Origin: Magnaporthiopsis rhizophila
Taxonomy: Eukaryota > Ascomycota > Sordariomycetes > Magnaporthales > Magnaporthaceae
Direction: 5' to 3'
Assembly (NCBI GenBank): GCA_003049465.1
Contig: PYSS01000125.1
Coordinates: forward strand, 1-64,000
DNA: 64,000 nt
Below are positions 10,590 to 21,422 of the stretch, piece after piece. Position numbers and translations under genes: made by a program. Position 1 is the stretch's first letter; each line of letters opens with the position of its first letter. Below the pieces are notes generated by a model, which was given only the letters and a program-made list of their open reading frames with translations, had not been told where the DNA came from and did not search any database.

Positions 10590-10660
10590 TCTCTCGCCGG
10601 GAATTGAACCCGGGTCTCGAGCGTGACAAGCTCGCATACTAACCACTATACTACGAAAGA
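10590..10660 (-). tRNA. trnD-GUC: tRNA-Asp (anticodon GTC)
   Basis: On the minus strand the 71-nt sequence starts TCTTTCGTAGTATAGTGGTT and ends in GGCGAGAGA. The acceptor arms TCTTTCG and CGAGAGA pair over seven bases with one T-G pair. The D region has the A-box form TAGTATAGTGGTTAGTATG. The anticodon stem CGAGC/GCTCG closes the seven-base loop TTGTCAC, so the anticodon is GTC. The T-arm CCGGG-TTCAATT-CCCGG contains a good B box. No intron is present. This is the standard eukaryotic cytosolic aspartate tRNA. Confidence 0.95.
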
Positions 10661-11330
10661 TGTGGGATGACTGGGTTGATTCGTGACGATCGAGTCGTCG
10701 AGCCCATCCTATGACACATCCAACTCGTCCCGCACTGAGGAGGGAGGCTGTGACGTGGGAGGAGCCTTGCAGTCTTGAGCTGTCTTTTTTCCTTTTTTTT
10801 TTTTTTTCTCATACACATTCGATTCTGAAAACCAGCGCAGGGGTAACCCCTGATAGTATTACGTAGTGGGTTTGCGGCAACATCATCTCTCATGGTCACG
10901 ATGGCGAGGCACGACTGTTATACAGGTCAAATTCAGAAGATTAATTCCATTAAAACAACAAAAAACTATGTGTCTGTAAACGACTGGTATATGTCTAGTC
11001 CGAACCGACCGACACCTTGTAGGAAAGCAGGGGGATCCATTGGAAATACGCCAATGACGAGACGAGAGATCCCTCGGGGTATTTTTTATGCAAGCTCCGT
11101 CCTGAAAATTAAAGAGAGAAAGGGCCACGACAAACGAAACAAAGGACGCCTTTCTTGAACGCCACAAACACCGGATACCAGAACGAGAGACGACAGTTCA
11201 GCGCCAAAAAAAAAAAATAGGTGTGACACCCTAGGTGCCACATGGGTCATTCCAGGTCAACGTGAGGGAAACTAGAGATGAAGAAGATGTTGCATTTGCC
11301 AAGCTGATTTGACTGGTCGACAGCGGCTGC
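10661..11330. other. Intergenic spacer downstream of the DUF7598-like gene
   Basis: Lies between tRNA-Asp and the 3' end of the membrane protein gene. It contains a T-rich stretch (10784-10808) and an A-run (11207-11217). No gene is supported. Confidence 0.4.
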
Positions 11331-12869
11331 TCAGAACCGACCGCCCGGTAGGTCCCCGTAAGGTCCAGGGGGCATTGTGGAGGCCGGCGGCAGAGGCGGG
11401 GCTTCAGAGAACCGGCTGAGCCGTGACGAGAGGCTGTACCGGGTTAAGCGATGGCCCCCGCCCGAGTCGTTGCGCTGGTGGCCGTTCCCGTTCAGGCCGT
11501 CGTCGAAGCCGGCACGGCGGTAGAGAGGGTGGATGCTGGTCGCGGGCGGCTTGATGCCGATGTCTTCCTCGTTGTCGTAGGCGCTGCGGCCGCCGTCGCG
11601 CGAGGCTGGGTGCACCTGGGCGTCGTAGCTGTCGCCGCCGTTGCCGCCGCTCGGCTTCCTCGCAAAGACCTGCGTCAGCCTCTTGCCAGCCTTATGCGCC
11701 CAGCCGCCCGGCTGGTGCTGGTGGCTGTGGACCGAGCCCTTCTCGTGGCGCCCGCTGATGGAGCTTCCGTGGTGCGACGGCGCTGTGTACAGGTCGTCGT
11801 CGTTGCCCCTGGCGAGGAGGCCGTTGTCGCGGACCATGCGCGCCGAGACGTGAGCAGTGCTATCCTGGAACAAGAAGGTCGCGATGATGCTGACGAAGCC
11901 AAAGATGATGCTGAGAATACCAGCGGCCAGAATGGTGCGCCACAGCGGGAGACTGATGCTGTCGACGTAGTAGGCTGGCTTGTCCAGGTCTGCGAGCGTG
12001 AAGCAGCCCATGGCGATCTGGAGACCACCGAGGACGAGGAAGCCGGCCTCATCGCCGAAGACTGGCCACCGTTCGGCGATGAAGTTCGCCGGCAGTCCAA
12101 GCTCAGTCATGAAGAGGAGGACGGTCAGGACAAACATGAACAGATGGGTCGCAAAGTCAAAGAAGTGGAACTGTCCAGATGTGCCCGACGTCACAATCAT
12201 GATCCAGTGAGCAGCGGCCACCAGTATCAGAGTGCAGGCATTAAATAGCCTTCCGATATTGAGAATGATCACCCCGTGCCCCTGGATACTCTTCCTGCTT
12301 GCAGCCATCATCGTTGAGTGTCGTGATTTGAAGGTGGCTCTGTGAGCAAGGCACTGTTCTTCCGAGAAACCGCCGGGCTGATTTGGCGATGACTTCTTAG
12401 CCTTGACCGTCTGCGATGACTTCTTGGCTTTGACGGTCCGGACTGTCTCGGGCGTGCTACCCTCGGATTCGGACGCGATCGTTTCTTCCGACTGAGCGGC
12501 AGCCGGGTTCACTCGAATGGTCGGCTGAAACCAGGCCACACACCGTTGGCCAAATCTCTTCTTGCGGGTCTCCCTTGGGCGGTCGGGAGGAGAGCGAGTC
12601 GGGCACTCCGGTACAGGGAGGTCAGGAGTGCTTCCTGGCTCCCCGTTGAGGCGCTTTGTAGTTGTGGATCGGCCGCGTTCCCGTGCTCCGGAAGAGACAG
12701 TTGTCTCTGGATCGGGTGTTCGCGATCCTGCTGGCTCGGGCGTAGCTGACCGGACGCTCCTGGTGCCGCTGGCACAGCGGTCTTTGGCTTTGGCGGCTGG
12801 GTCCGGATCGCTGTGTCGGCGAGGAGGGAGTTTCTGCAATTCGATACCGTCAGACATTGCTGCCGCCAC
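11331..12869 (-). CDS. DUF7598-like four-helix membrane protein
   Basis: One exon encodes 512 residues. Residues 1-195 are polar, Ser/Pro/Lys-rich and probably disordered, with a duplicated TVKAKKSS motif (144-151 and 154-161). Four hydrophobic helices follow at about 200-226, 236-257, 275-294 and 313-334. The first is preceded by a basic segment, and the short loop between helices 2 and 3 reads ERWPVFGDEAGF. Residues 335-512 are a cytosolic-type His/Gly/Ser-rich tail with RYSLSSRLSRFSEAPPLPP near the end. The helix arrangement and the GDEAGF loop match the fungal DUF7598 group, whose function is unknown; this assignment is from recall. A second in-frame Met (residue 5) may be the real start. 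Confidence 0.7.
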   Translation of the reverse strand: MAAAMSDGIELQKLPPRRHSDPDPAAKAKDRCASGTRSVRSATPEPAGSRTPDPETTVSSGARERGRSTTTKRLNGEPGSTPDLPVPECPTRSPPDRPRETRKKRFGQRCVAWFQPTIRVNPAAAQSEETIASESEGSTPETVRTVKAKKSSQTVKAKKSSPNQPGGFSEEQCLAHRATFKSRHSTMMAASRKSIQGHGVIILNIGRLFNACTLILVAAAHWIMIVTSGTSGQFHFFDFATHLFMFVLTVLLFMTELGLPANFIAERWPVFGDEAGFLVLGGLQIAMGCFTLADLDKPAYYVDSISLPLWRTILAAGILSIIFGFVSIIATFLFQDSTAHVSARMVRDNGLLARGNDDDLYTAPSHHGSSISGRHEKGSVHSHQHQPGGWAHKAGKRLTQVFARKPSGGNGGDSYDAQVHPASRDGGRSAYDNEEDIGIKPPATSIHPLYRRAGFDDGLNGNGHQRNDSGGGHRLTRYSLSSRLSRFSEAPPLPPASTMPPGPYGDLPGGRF

Positions 12870-15129
12870 CTGCTCCCAAAGACTCCGCCGGGTTCCTAGG
12901 CAAACTTACCGATTTGAGATTAGGAAAAGGTCGTTGAACCGCCGGCGGTAGTCTTTGGTAGTGTCGCTTGGACAGCAGACGCTTGATAGAGAAGAGTAGA
13001 GGTAGACGATTTGTCCGTGGGGAGATCAAATATCAGGAAAGCGTTCTACGGTGAGGAAAGGAGAGAAAGAATTTATGTTGCTGCTCGTCAGTGGCGCCAG
13101 GCTCGACAAAAGCAGTGTGTTCTGGTCGTCTATGAGTGGTGTGGACTGGAACAAAGGAAATGATTCAAGGGAACAAAGGGATCGTCTTATTATTGTTGAT
13201 GCTCAATAGAACCAGAATAAGGGTAACGGAGCGGGCCACAGAACGACGGGACGGGACCGCCTTATAGCAAAAAGGGCCATATTGAGCTTCTGGGTCTTCC
13301 GAGTGTGCGCGTGGCGAGCCGCCATTGAAACATCCCTGAATAGAAACAAAATAGCCGCGAGCCCCATGGGTCGAGCTCTTGTTTCCCCACCAAAACGTGC
13401 GACGTCCCTGGGAGGAGAACGGATCCCCTCGCTGCCAGGCCAGATGTCGCGTGGTGTGGTCTCCTTTCGCCCAGGGACGGCAAGGGTCGCGAAGGCACTG
13501 GGAGCCAATCGACGAGCCCTCGCCTGTCTTTCGCGCTTGAGTAACGCCTGGCGGGGCATGGAGATGAAACGACAGAGCCGGTAGCGGCGTGGCCCCAAAA
13601 AGAAAAAAAAAAAAAAAAAAAATCCTCCGACCAAAGAGCCCCATCCTGCTGGTTGGCGCCCGTGTTCCCTGGAGTACGGAGGACAGGGCTTGTGAGGAGA
13701 GCGAGGAGCGTCCGCGAGGCAAGCAGGTACCCGTCCAAGCCATAGGGTAGCAGTCATCGCGCGCCATCAGGCACGAAAGGCCTGGCGCCGAGACGCCTTT
13801 GACACCGGAGCGCAGGCCGTACCACGACCATGAAGCAAGCCCGCATGCCGTGTGGTCGTCCAAGGGCCAGTCCAAGGGATCCAAGAGGCACGTCCAGCGC
13901 ATAAGCAAGGGTCGGCAGTGGTGGGCCGGGGATCGCCAGCTCCGTCCAATGAATCCCGGACTAAAGTCATTGAGGGAGGGGCAGCGAGGGGCAGCGTGGG
14001 GAAGGTGGGAGTTCGTTGGAGGGCGAGGAACAATGCCATGAATTTCGAACACAGCCATCGACGCGCCTTTGATTGGGTTGCGTCTTCCTAGAGCCCGTTT
14101 CAGACGAACCTAGCCCCCACTTCTGCGCTGGGAAGCCATTGGCTCAGAAGGTCCGCGTCCCACTAAAACCACTGGCCGCCGGGCCCGTCCCGGGGCTTTA
14201 GGGCGACCTGGCTTGGGCGTCAGTGACAAATCGACCCGATGTCTCTGCTTGACTGGATGGGACGAACCGCTGCTCAGAAGGAAGAGGTTTTGAAGGACTG
14301 GTGATGGCTGATCTCAGTCTAGCTGTGGTTGTCTAGAGTTCATTTTACTGCCCAGCTGTCTTGCAGCCGGTCACAGTTTGATCAATGCGTCAAGCTATGG
14401 GACTTTTGGTTGTGTTGATGCCACCTAGCTTTCAAAACCACCAACTTCCGCCAAATAACCTGGAAATTTGCCGGATCCTCTGGGTCTGAGATTTCAATGC
14501 AGCCGGGTGGGTTGGCGGCATTTACCTAGGAATGTTTCTAGAAGCGAGGATTATTAGCGTTAGAATTGTTTACTCGTTCTTTTTTTTCATCTTATCTTCC
14601 TTTCGTTCATCTCTTCCCGCCTCGCGACCGGCTTCTTCACCTTCCGAGCACTAATTAGCCCCGGTCGGCTAAGGTAGGTGAAGAAAACAATGTGTGGGAC
14701 ACCGAGGCCTGCGCGCGCTTATCGCACACGCGCGCGGCAGCGGCTGTACGGCTGAGCAATTGGAGCCCCACTCTCGTAAGCTTTTGGCGCGTTGCTCGGT
14801 TCCGATTCTGTTAACCGCAGCCGCCCCCAGAACCGCGTGGAATCAGGCACAGCCACGATTCCACCTGACCCCGACCGAAGAGGCCGCCGCTTCTCAGCCA
14901 ACCATTAAATTCGAGACGGGCCTTTCTGGGGCCTTACTCTCTTGCTCCCTTCCTTTCTCCTCCCCTTCCTACAGGCGCAAACGACATACGCCCCCAATCT
15001 TCGCAACCGCCCGACACTCGCTGCCAACATCCGACAAGCGCCCGGTCCTTTTTTTGGATCTTCGTTTTTTTTTCCTTTGTGGCTGCTTTATTTTTGTCTC
15101 CTTATTTGCATTCATTCCACTTCAACATC
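12870..15129. other. Intergenic spacer between divergent genes
   Basis: Promoter region of the leftward DUF7598-like gene and of the rightward SERF-type gene. An A-run of 20 lies at 13603-13622. A CT-rich leader (about 14940-15128, with T runs at 15048-15053 and 15065-15073) precedes the SERF-type start. An AGGTAGG word lies at 14672-14678. Long frames on the minus strand (13165-14058) are low in codon bias and carry F-runs from the A tract, so they are not genes. Confidence 0.4.
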
Positions 15130-15629
15130 ATGGCCAGGGGAAACCAGAGGGACAAGGCTCGGGAGAAGAACCTCAAGGAGCAGGCCAAGAAGGTACGTAA
15201 GCAACCGGTCCCCAGAGTTGTGGGCGCCTCTCAGTCACCGCCAACCAACTCTCGTCGTCAACTCCCCCACCGCCGGACCGGAAACCGCCTCTGGTGTCGC
15301 CACCTTCTCCTGCAGCGGATCCACACGTCTCCGAAGGGACGGTCCCGGAGGATTTAGCCATGGTCACCGTAGTGCAGCACCTATGCTGACGATCGCCCAA
15401 TGATGGGATTCCCCTTGTGTAGAAGTCGGCCAACACCAAGAGCGGCAGTGAGATGGCCCGCGACAAGGAAAAGGTCGCCGAGATGATGCGTCAGAAGCAG
15501 GCTGCTGGTGCGTTGGACACCATTCCCTCTTTCCCTTACAAATCCCGTCAAACACCCTTCACCGCGAGTTACTAACACGCCCTCTACTCGATACCAGCCG
15601 ACGCCAAGAAGAAGGAGACGGCCAAGTAA
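15130..15629 (+). CDS. SERF/4F5-family small basic protein
   Basis: Three exons (15130-15192, 15423-15507, 15598-15629) give 59 residues with correct phase at both junctions. The protein starts MARGNQRDKAREKNLK and ends in ADAKKKETAK. It is almost entirely Lys/Arg/Glu/Ala, and the G-N-Q-R-D-x-A-R-x-K-N start is the 4F5/SERF signature. SERF proteins are small, disordered modulators of protein aggregation that also bind RNA. Intron 1 has the donor GTACGT and is unusually long for this window (230 nt). Intron 2 has donor GTGCGT and branch site TACTAAC shortly before its acceptor. A long pyrimidine-rich leader precedes the ATG. The family match is visible; the exact function in fungi is inferred. 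Confidence 0.85.
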
Positions 15630-17146
15630 ACCAGTGTCGCCAAACCGGACGTGCAACAAACGATACCGATGAGGACCCGATCTTCTTCCGCGGCCACATT
15701 TGACCTTTTTGACGATATGACGAACCCGACTTGCATTGCAAGCCTGCATACACAATGTACTTTTGATTTATCCGCGGGGTTCTTTTAGGAGTGAATAGGA
15801 GAGGAGAGGGGGTGTTGGGAAAGGCAGCGTCTCATCTTGATTAACTGGCATTTTTGATATCATTCATCGTGCATCTTTTGTCCTCCACCATTCCCAGGCG
15901 CTCACAAGGAGTTGAACCATCACGTACTTGTTTATACACTTGGGTTTCTTGATTTTTGACTTCTCTTCTTTGCGTTGTCTTGGAGGTAGCGGGAGCCTAG
16001 AGCGGCAACGTCGCAAATTACTCGCGTTCTGCGTATCCGGGCAAAGAACCGCTGATCTCTCCGCATGGAGGACGGCGAGTTATGTCCACCTGTCCTCTTC
16101 CTGCTTGTCCCTTGATTTCTATGCAGGCTCGAATCAGAGCCATCACGACGTCGAGGCGCAAGGAGATCGGTATGTATGCGGCGACCGAGCCACAGGAAGT
16201 ACCAATCGCAAATCTCGCAGCAGTTGTCATAGATAGCGAGCGATATGCAGAAATGCGCGATATGCGTCACAGAAGACGACGGCAATCAGCAAACGCGGAT
16301 AAGGGAGCTCCCGTTCTTGTCAGGGGTTCGGTATCATTGGGCAGTCACGTGGTCTCATCAAGTCTGCAACGACGGAAACAGAAAAAAGAACAAGAGAGAG
16401 CCACTCCAGTCGGGTTCGGCAACGCCGGCCCGCGGCTGGAGTAACTGCCGCACCAGACGATCCGACACGAAGTTCCGACCATCCCATCATGGACGTCTCG
16501 TCCGTTTAAAACCATACATTGCGGGTTTCACAAACCTTCCACACGAAGGAAAGAACAACTCTTGTTTAGTTGAAACCAGCCAACGTCTCTTTTTTTTTTC
16601 TTGTTATAATTTTTTTTAACACAAAGTAATTCATTTATTAATGGCATCCAGGATACGAACCCAGTCATGTTTGTGTTTGGGAGTTCCTCGCTCCGTTACC
16701 CAAAAGATGAAACAGATTTTGTGGAAGAAAGGGATGATGAAGAGAAAAGCAGCCTCAAAAAAAAAAAAAAAAGGAACAAATAGAAGTGAAGAAAACATCC
16801 AGCCAAAAAGGGTATTGTTGGTTCTCGTTGAGCCCCAAGGGAAAAAGAAAAAAAAAGGTATGGTGAGTCTAATACAACATTTGCGATAACAAGGTATAAA
16901 CTCGCCCTCCGGACCCCGTGCCATAAATGTGGTCATTCATCAATACAAAAAGGAGTTGTAAAGTTTCGTTTGCTTGTCTTACAGACCCATCATGGCGGCG
17001 GGTATGGAACCTGTTTTTTTAACGTGGGGCGGTAGAGTTAGCACCAGCCACTTATGTAAAGTCTTAGCATGTGGATTCCTTCCATTGTCGAGATTGGGAA
17101 GGGATCGCTGCTGCTGCTGGGGGGAAGGGAAGGGAGAGAGAGAGTA
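15630..17146. other. Intergenic spacer between convergent genes
   Basis: Downstream of the SERF-type gene and downstream of the cupredoxin-like gene. A- and T-rich runs at 16592-16601, 16758-16772 and 16841-16856 are present. No gene is supported. Confidence 0.4.
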
Positions 17147-18364
17147 CTAACCAGGCATGCCACCGAAAGCGCCCTGGCCCTGGGCGGCGACGGCAGGGAA
17201 GGAGCCAGCACCGCAGATGACGGTGCACTGGCACGAGCCGTCGGGGAGCATTTGGCCGGCACCGCGCTGGGGACCGGTGCCGGGAGCGGCGGGAGCGGCG
17301 GCCGGAGGAGGGAGCATTCCGGCGGCGCCACCAGCACCAGCGCTGGGAGCAGCAGGGTTGGCGGCCGGAGGTGGCTGGGCGGCACCGGGAGCAGCGGCAG
17401 GTGGAGCAGCACCGGGCATGGCGGCACCAGCGCCGGGAGCAGCAGCGCCGCCGGTGATGCCGCTGGCCTTGCCCTTACCGCGCTGGGCGATGGCCAGGGA
17501 CTGGAAGTTGGCGTGCGTCTTGGCGGCGGTGGGGTTGATGGAGAAGACCATGCCGTTGCCGCAGTGGTTGCCCTGGCGGCAGAAGAACCAAAGCGGGGTC
17601 TCGACCATGACCTGCATCGCGACCTGGGGAGGCGGGTTCATGGTGTTGTTGGGGTTGACCTGGAAGCCCGAGTCCATACCGCCGGCGAGTGGGTCGCAGG
17701 GCGTGTCGAAAGCGGACTGGGTGGCGGTGTGATTCTGGCTCAGGAAGGTGAAAATGACCATGTCGCCGACGGCGGCCTTGATCTCCTGCGGCTCGAACGA
17801 CAGACCCTTGGGGCCACCAACGCTGACCTGGTGAGTCGCCTGGGCACCGGGAGGCGCAGCTCCTGCCGGGGGCGGCGCCGGAGGGACAGCGGCGCCACCC
17901 TCGACGGGCGGCTTCTGCGCCGGTGGAGCAGCGCCTCCGGGCGGCGGGGGAGCAGCGCCTCCAGCCGGAGGAGTAGCGCCAGGCGCACCACCAGTGACGG
18001 TCGTGGTGACGGTGACAGTCGACTGCTCGTTGATCTTGGTGGTCGCGGCGCCGCCACCACCGTTGACCCAGATGATGACGACATCGGCCTTGGTGACACC
18101 CTGCGTCAGACCGGCACCAGCCATGCCGAGCTTGAGCAGTTCAGCAGCGCCATTGGGCACCTCAGCCATAGGAATCATCTCCGTGGCAGGCTTCATCGCG
18201 CCCTTCTTCATCTCGGGCTTCATCTCCATACCGGCCTCCATCGCGGCCTTCATCCCATCGCGCCTGACTTGGACCTGACGAGGCTTGACGGGGTAGACAT
18301 TGTGGGCGGCCTTGGCCAGGACCTGGGCAGCGAAGCCAAGGCTGATTGCTGACGAGAACTTCAT
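17147..18364 (-). CDS. Secreted cupredoxin-like, Pro/Ala-rich extracellular protein
   Basis: One exon encodes 405 residues starting with a signal peptide (MKFSSAISLGFAAQVLAKA). A Met/Lys/Ala-rich stretch (about 37-90) and a Pro/Gly/Ala-rich linker (about 125-175) lead into a single cupredoxin domain (about 177-285). Its likely copper ligands are visible: H212 in S-Q-N-H-T-A-T, C262 in W-F-F-C, H267, and M272 in G-N-G-M-V-F. C223 and C268 can form the usual disulfide. A second Pro/Ala-rich stretch follows, then a Cys-rich end (C-Q-C-T-V-I-C). Fungal proteins of this type are extracellular or GPI-linked, and their redox role is not settled. The stop TAG overlaps a good donor (G|GTTAGT), so a further 3' exon, for example one carrying a GPI signal, is possible. 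The upstream leader is T-rich (18401-18415). Confidence 0.78.
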   Translation of the reverse strand: MKFSSAISLGFAAQVLAKAAHNVYPVKPRQVQVRRDGMKAAMEAGMEMKPEMKKGAMKPATEMIPMAEVPNGAAELLKLGMAGAGLTQGVTKADVVIIWVNGGGGAATTKINEQSTVTVTTTVTGGAPGATPPAGGAAPPPPGGAAPPAQKPPVEGGAAVPPAPPPAGAAPPGAQATHQVSVGGPKGLSFEPQEIKAAVGDMVIFTFLSQNHTATQSAFDTPCDPLAGGMDSGFQVNPNNTMNPPPQVAMQVMVETPLWFFCRQGNHCGNGMVFSINPTAAKTHANFQSLAIAQRGKGKASGITGGAAAPGAGAAMPGAAPPAAAPGAAQPPPAANPAAPSAGAGGAAGMLPPPAAAPAAPGTGPQRGAGQMLPDGSCQCTVICGAGSFPAVAAQGQGAFGGMPG

Positions 18365-21300
18365 CTTTGACTGTGTGTTTTTCTTCGTTTCTTTTCTGTC
18401 TTTTTTTTTTTTTTTCTGTCCGGAGGATTATGAAATCGACGATCGAGCCGATTTCGTGAGTGTCCTGCCTCCTATTTTTTAGGTCTTTTTTTGCGATGTT
18501 TCTTCCAAAAACTGTAAACAACAAGGGTCGTGGGGTTGCGACGGGTACCGTGTCTGGATGGTGAGTGCCTGCTCGTGGAGAATGGAAAATTATAAAAGAA
18601 AGACGACGAGAAGGATACCAAACCGAAGGAGCGTCCAGGTAGCAAAAACAACTACAGCTAGAAAGGAGATGGGAGAGAAGAAGGGAAAAGAGGACGGACA
18701 GAAGGCAAATCGGCCGGGGATGGGAGTGACTTAAATCGAGCGTGCATGAAGATCCCAAAACCCGCTCCTTTCTCCATCCGAGCAGGGGGGTGAGGAGCAA
18801 AGGCCGGGGCGGGCAAACGGAAAGAGGACGGCTCGCCTTTGACTGCCCCCACTCACTGCTGGGTCGGGGTCGCCTATCCCGTGGGTGGCAGGGAACCGCC
18901 CATGTTGAGCCGCCTCTCTATCTCTCTCTTTCGCTGGTTTGGGCGCTGAATATTTCGAAACGGGGGATCAGCCCCAGTTCGGGCTGGGCCAGGTTCCGCG
19001 CGTAGGTGGAAACGCCCGCCCAGGCACGGGCACTGGGAGTGAGCGTGGGCGTGCAGGTGCCAGCCGTCCATCCATCCCAATCTAGCCGTTCTGTTTGTCA
19101 GGGCCCTAGCCCGGCGCTGGCAGCGCCCGAGATTCCAGTGAGACGGAGTGGGTAGGCTCTGGGGCTGAGGGCCAGGAGCTGTGGCAACCCGCGCGCGCCA
19201 AGCACGATCACATCGAGCAGCACGCCCCTGGGGAGACCAGGGAACCCCAGGCAATGGATGGGCCGAAGAAAAGCAGCAAAAACAGCGGGCGCAGAGGACC
19301 GCGAGAGTGAGCGTGGCTGGCGCGAGCAACCCAGCAAGCGGCTCTTTTCGTCGGGTGGGGCGGGAACAGAGGTGAGGGGTTGTGGCAGATTCGTCTCGGA
19401 TTGTCGCTCGCGTGTTTGGAGCTGCTCTCGGAACGGACTAGCGCGACCCCAGTTTTGACGCTCAGGCCGCAAAGTGCCAGCCGTCACCGTTGACGTTAGC
19501 TCTTGTGTCGGTTTGCAGCACTAGCAAAACGAGATCAAATCCATCCCGCATTTGGTCGTCCTTTGACAGTGCCACTCTGATTTTATTTCGGTAGGTGGAC
19601 TTTTTCAGTCTCAATGGCGTTAACAAAAATAGGCCCAATCATAAACTCAATCGGACAAGGCTCTCATGCTGCTTGGGTTCTTGCCACCTCTTTCTGACCA
19701 TCCTCGCTTTGACCCTGCCGTGAAATTCCCGTGCCATCCAAACTGGGGATCTCAAATTAAAGTTGGAGCCATCCCTGACGCTTCGAAAGCGAGCCAATGC
19801 CTCTGTGAAGTGGGGCGCCGTTCCAGCTTCAGGATGTCGAAGAGCCGCAGCAGCTGACGGCGCTTGATTGGTGGCGCACGCCACTCTCACCCAGCCTTTC
19901 GAATCCTCCCTGCCGCTTTGGTTGCAACAAGTCGCGCCCCAAATCGGAGCGCATCGAGCACAGAGATATCCGTTCATCCATGCAACCCCCTAAAAACGGT
20001 CGACGCGATTGGTTGACAGGGGACAGAGAAGGTTACATAGGCAGGACCATGACCCAGGACAAGGGACGTTGGTGTCACTCACGTCACGTCCCGACCCGTT
20101 GTTGGGTGGCAGATACGCAATTGCTGCAGCATCAGCATGTGATGAACCGTCACCTTTCTGTTTGGTATATACCTACAGCGGGTATCCAGATTGAACATTT
20201 GGAGCTCGTCGAGGCGGAAACGGTCGTTACGGACCAGTGCCAAGCCGAGAAGACCAAGCTTGAACTTTGAGAAACAATGGAGAGGTTTACGCGATATGCC
20301 GGCGGTGACAAAAAAAAAAAAAAAAACAAGCATCTGCAGGCCACAACCTCTAAATTACATCACAGATGCGCTTGTGCATGTGACTGTCCGCTTCCCTACT
20401 GTGTGGGAGGTGGGATGCGAAATTACCAGGATGGGACTCTGTGTGATGCAGTTCTCGGTCCAACCCGTAAATAAGGTGTGTGGGTGTGTCGCACCGGAAC
20501 CACAATCTCGCGCGAGGTTATCGGTGGGATGTGCGAATCGAAATCGACAAAACCAGGCATGTTTCTCAGTTGCCAACCTGAACAAATGCAGGAACCTCGA
20601 TATCCGACACATGTTTACATAAACGCCCCGGATCCAGCCTGGAAATAACGGGAACAGAAAGGAGGGTGAACAACGGTTACAGACTAAACATTTCGGCACA
20701 GAAAAGAAAAAAAAATTTAAACGAAAAATGAAAATATTAAACCTTCAGTTCGGTTGCTCGGCACAATTTCCCTGCAACATGCCACGGCGGACAGTGGGGA
20801 TACCGAGATTCCGGATTACTGTGTCGATCATTTTAACGGCGATGGAGTGTTAAAGTGAGGACGGCGCCGAGAGGGCTGACGAACCGGAAATAAACTCACC
20901 CTTTCAATGCGGGAATGTTGAATGTCTCTGGCTGACATCACCAATCCGATCTTTCCGTCCGAATTCCACACGCCCAATTGACAGGAAATGCCGTGCCGAG
21001 GACCAAGGAAGGGCGCCGGGGTAGCCGGGCGACGCTGGAACAGATGGTGTCGCAGATTCGCTCGCTTGGGTGTCGATCACGTTGCGGCTTAGAAATCCCA
21101 CAAAAAAAGCAATCCTCAATTTATCCCTGGGCAGGTACCTATATACCTATATACTCCCGGCCACCAAGGCTATTGCGGCTACAACAAGGTGGTATTGTCC
21201 TACCTGAGTTTACCCTTCTGCGTATTTCGGCTGGTTTGTAACACTTGCTGCTGGGCCATTCTCCCATGTTTAGTGGTGCTTGCACCCCAATGCATTTCCC

Positions 21301-21422
21301 ACAAACACAAGAAACAGCCGAGGAAATAGCTCGAGTATGGTGGCCACTCTTGGCTCCAAAAGCGAGACGCTTCTTTCCAATAGGGGCGATCTCCGTGATC
21401 CCCGACGCGCTGCTTCCTTCTG
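18365..21422. other. Large intergenic spacer
   Basis: Holds the promoter of the cupredoxin-like gene and the 3' flank of the SMN gene. An A-run of about 16 at 20311-20326 and the word AGGTACCTATATACC at 21134-21148 are visible. Frames in this 3-kb stretch are short and overlap on both strands without protein-like composition. I see no gene. Confidence 0.4.

Noticed and set aside
13165..14058. 297-codon minus-strand frame
   Set aside because: It contains a Phe run created by the A tract at 13603-13622, overlaps other equally long frames, and has no recognisable protein character.
17069..18352. 427-codon plus-strand frame opposite the cupredoxin-like gene
   Set aside because: Antisense of a GC-rich low-complexity gene; only the minus strand has a signal peptide and copper-ligand motifs.
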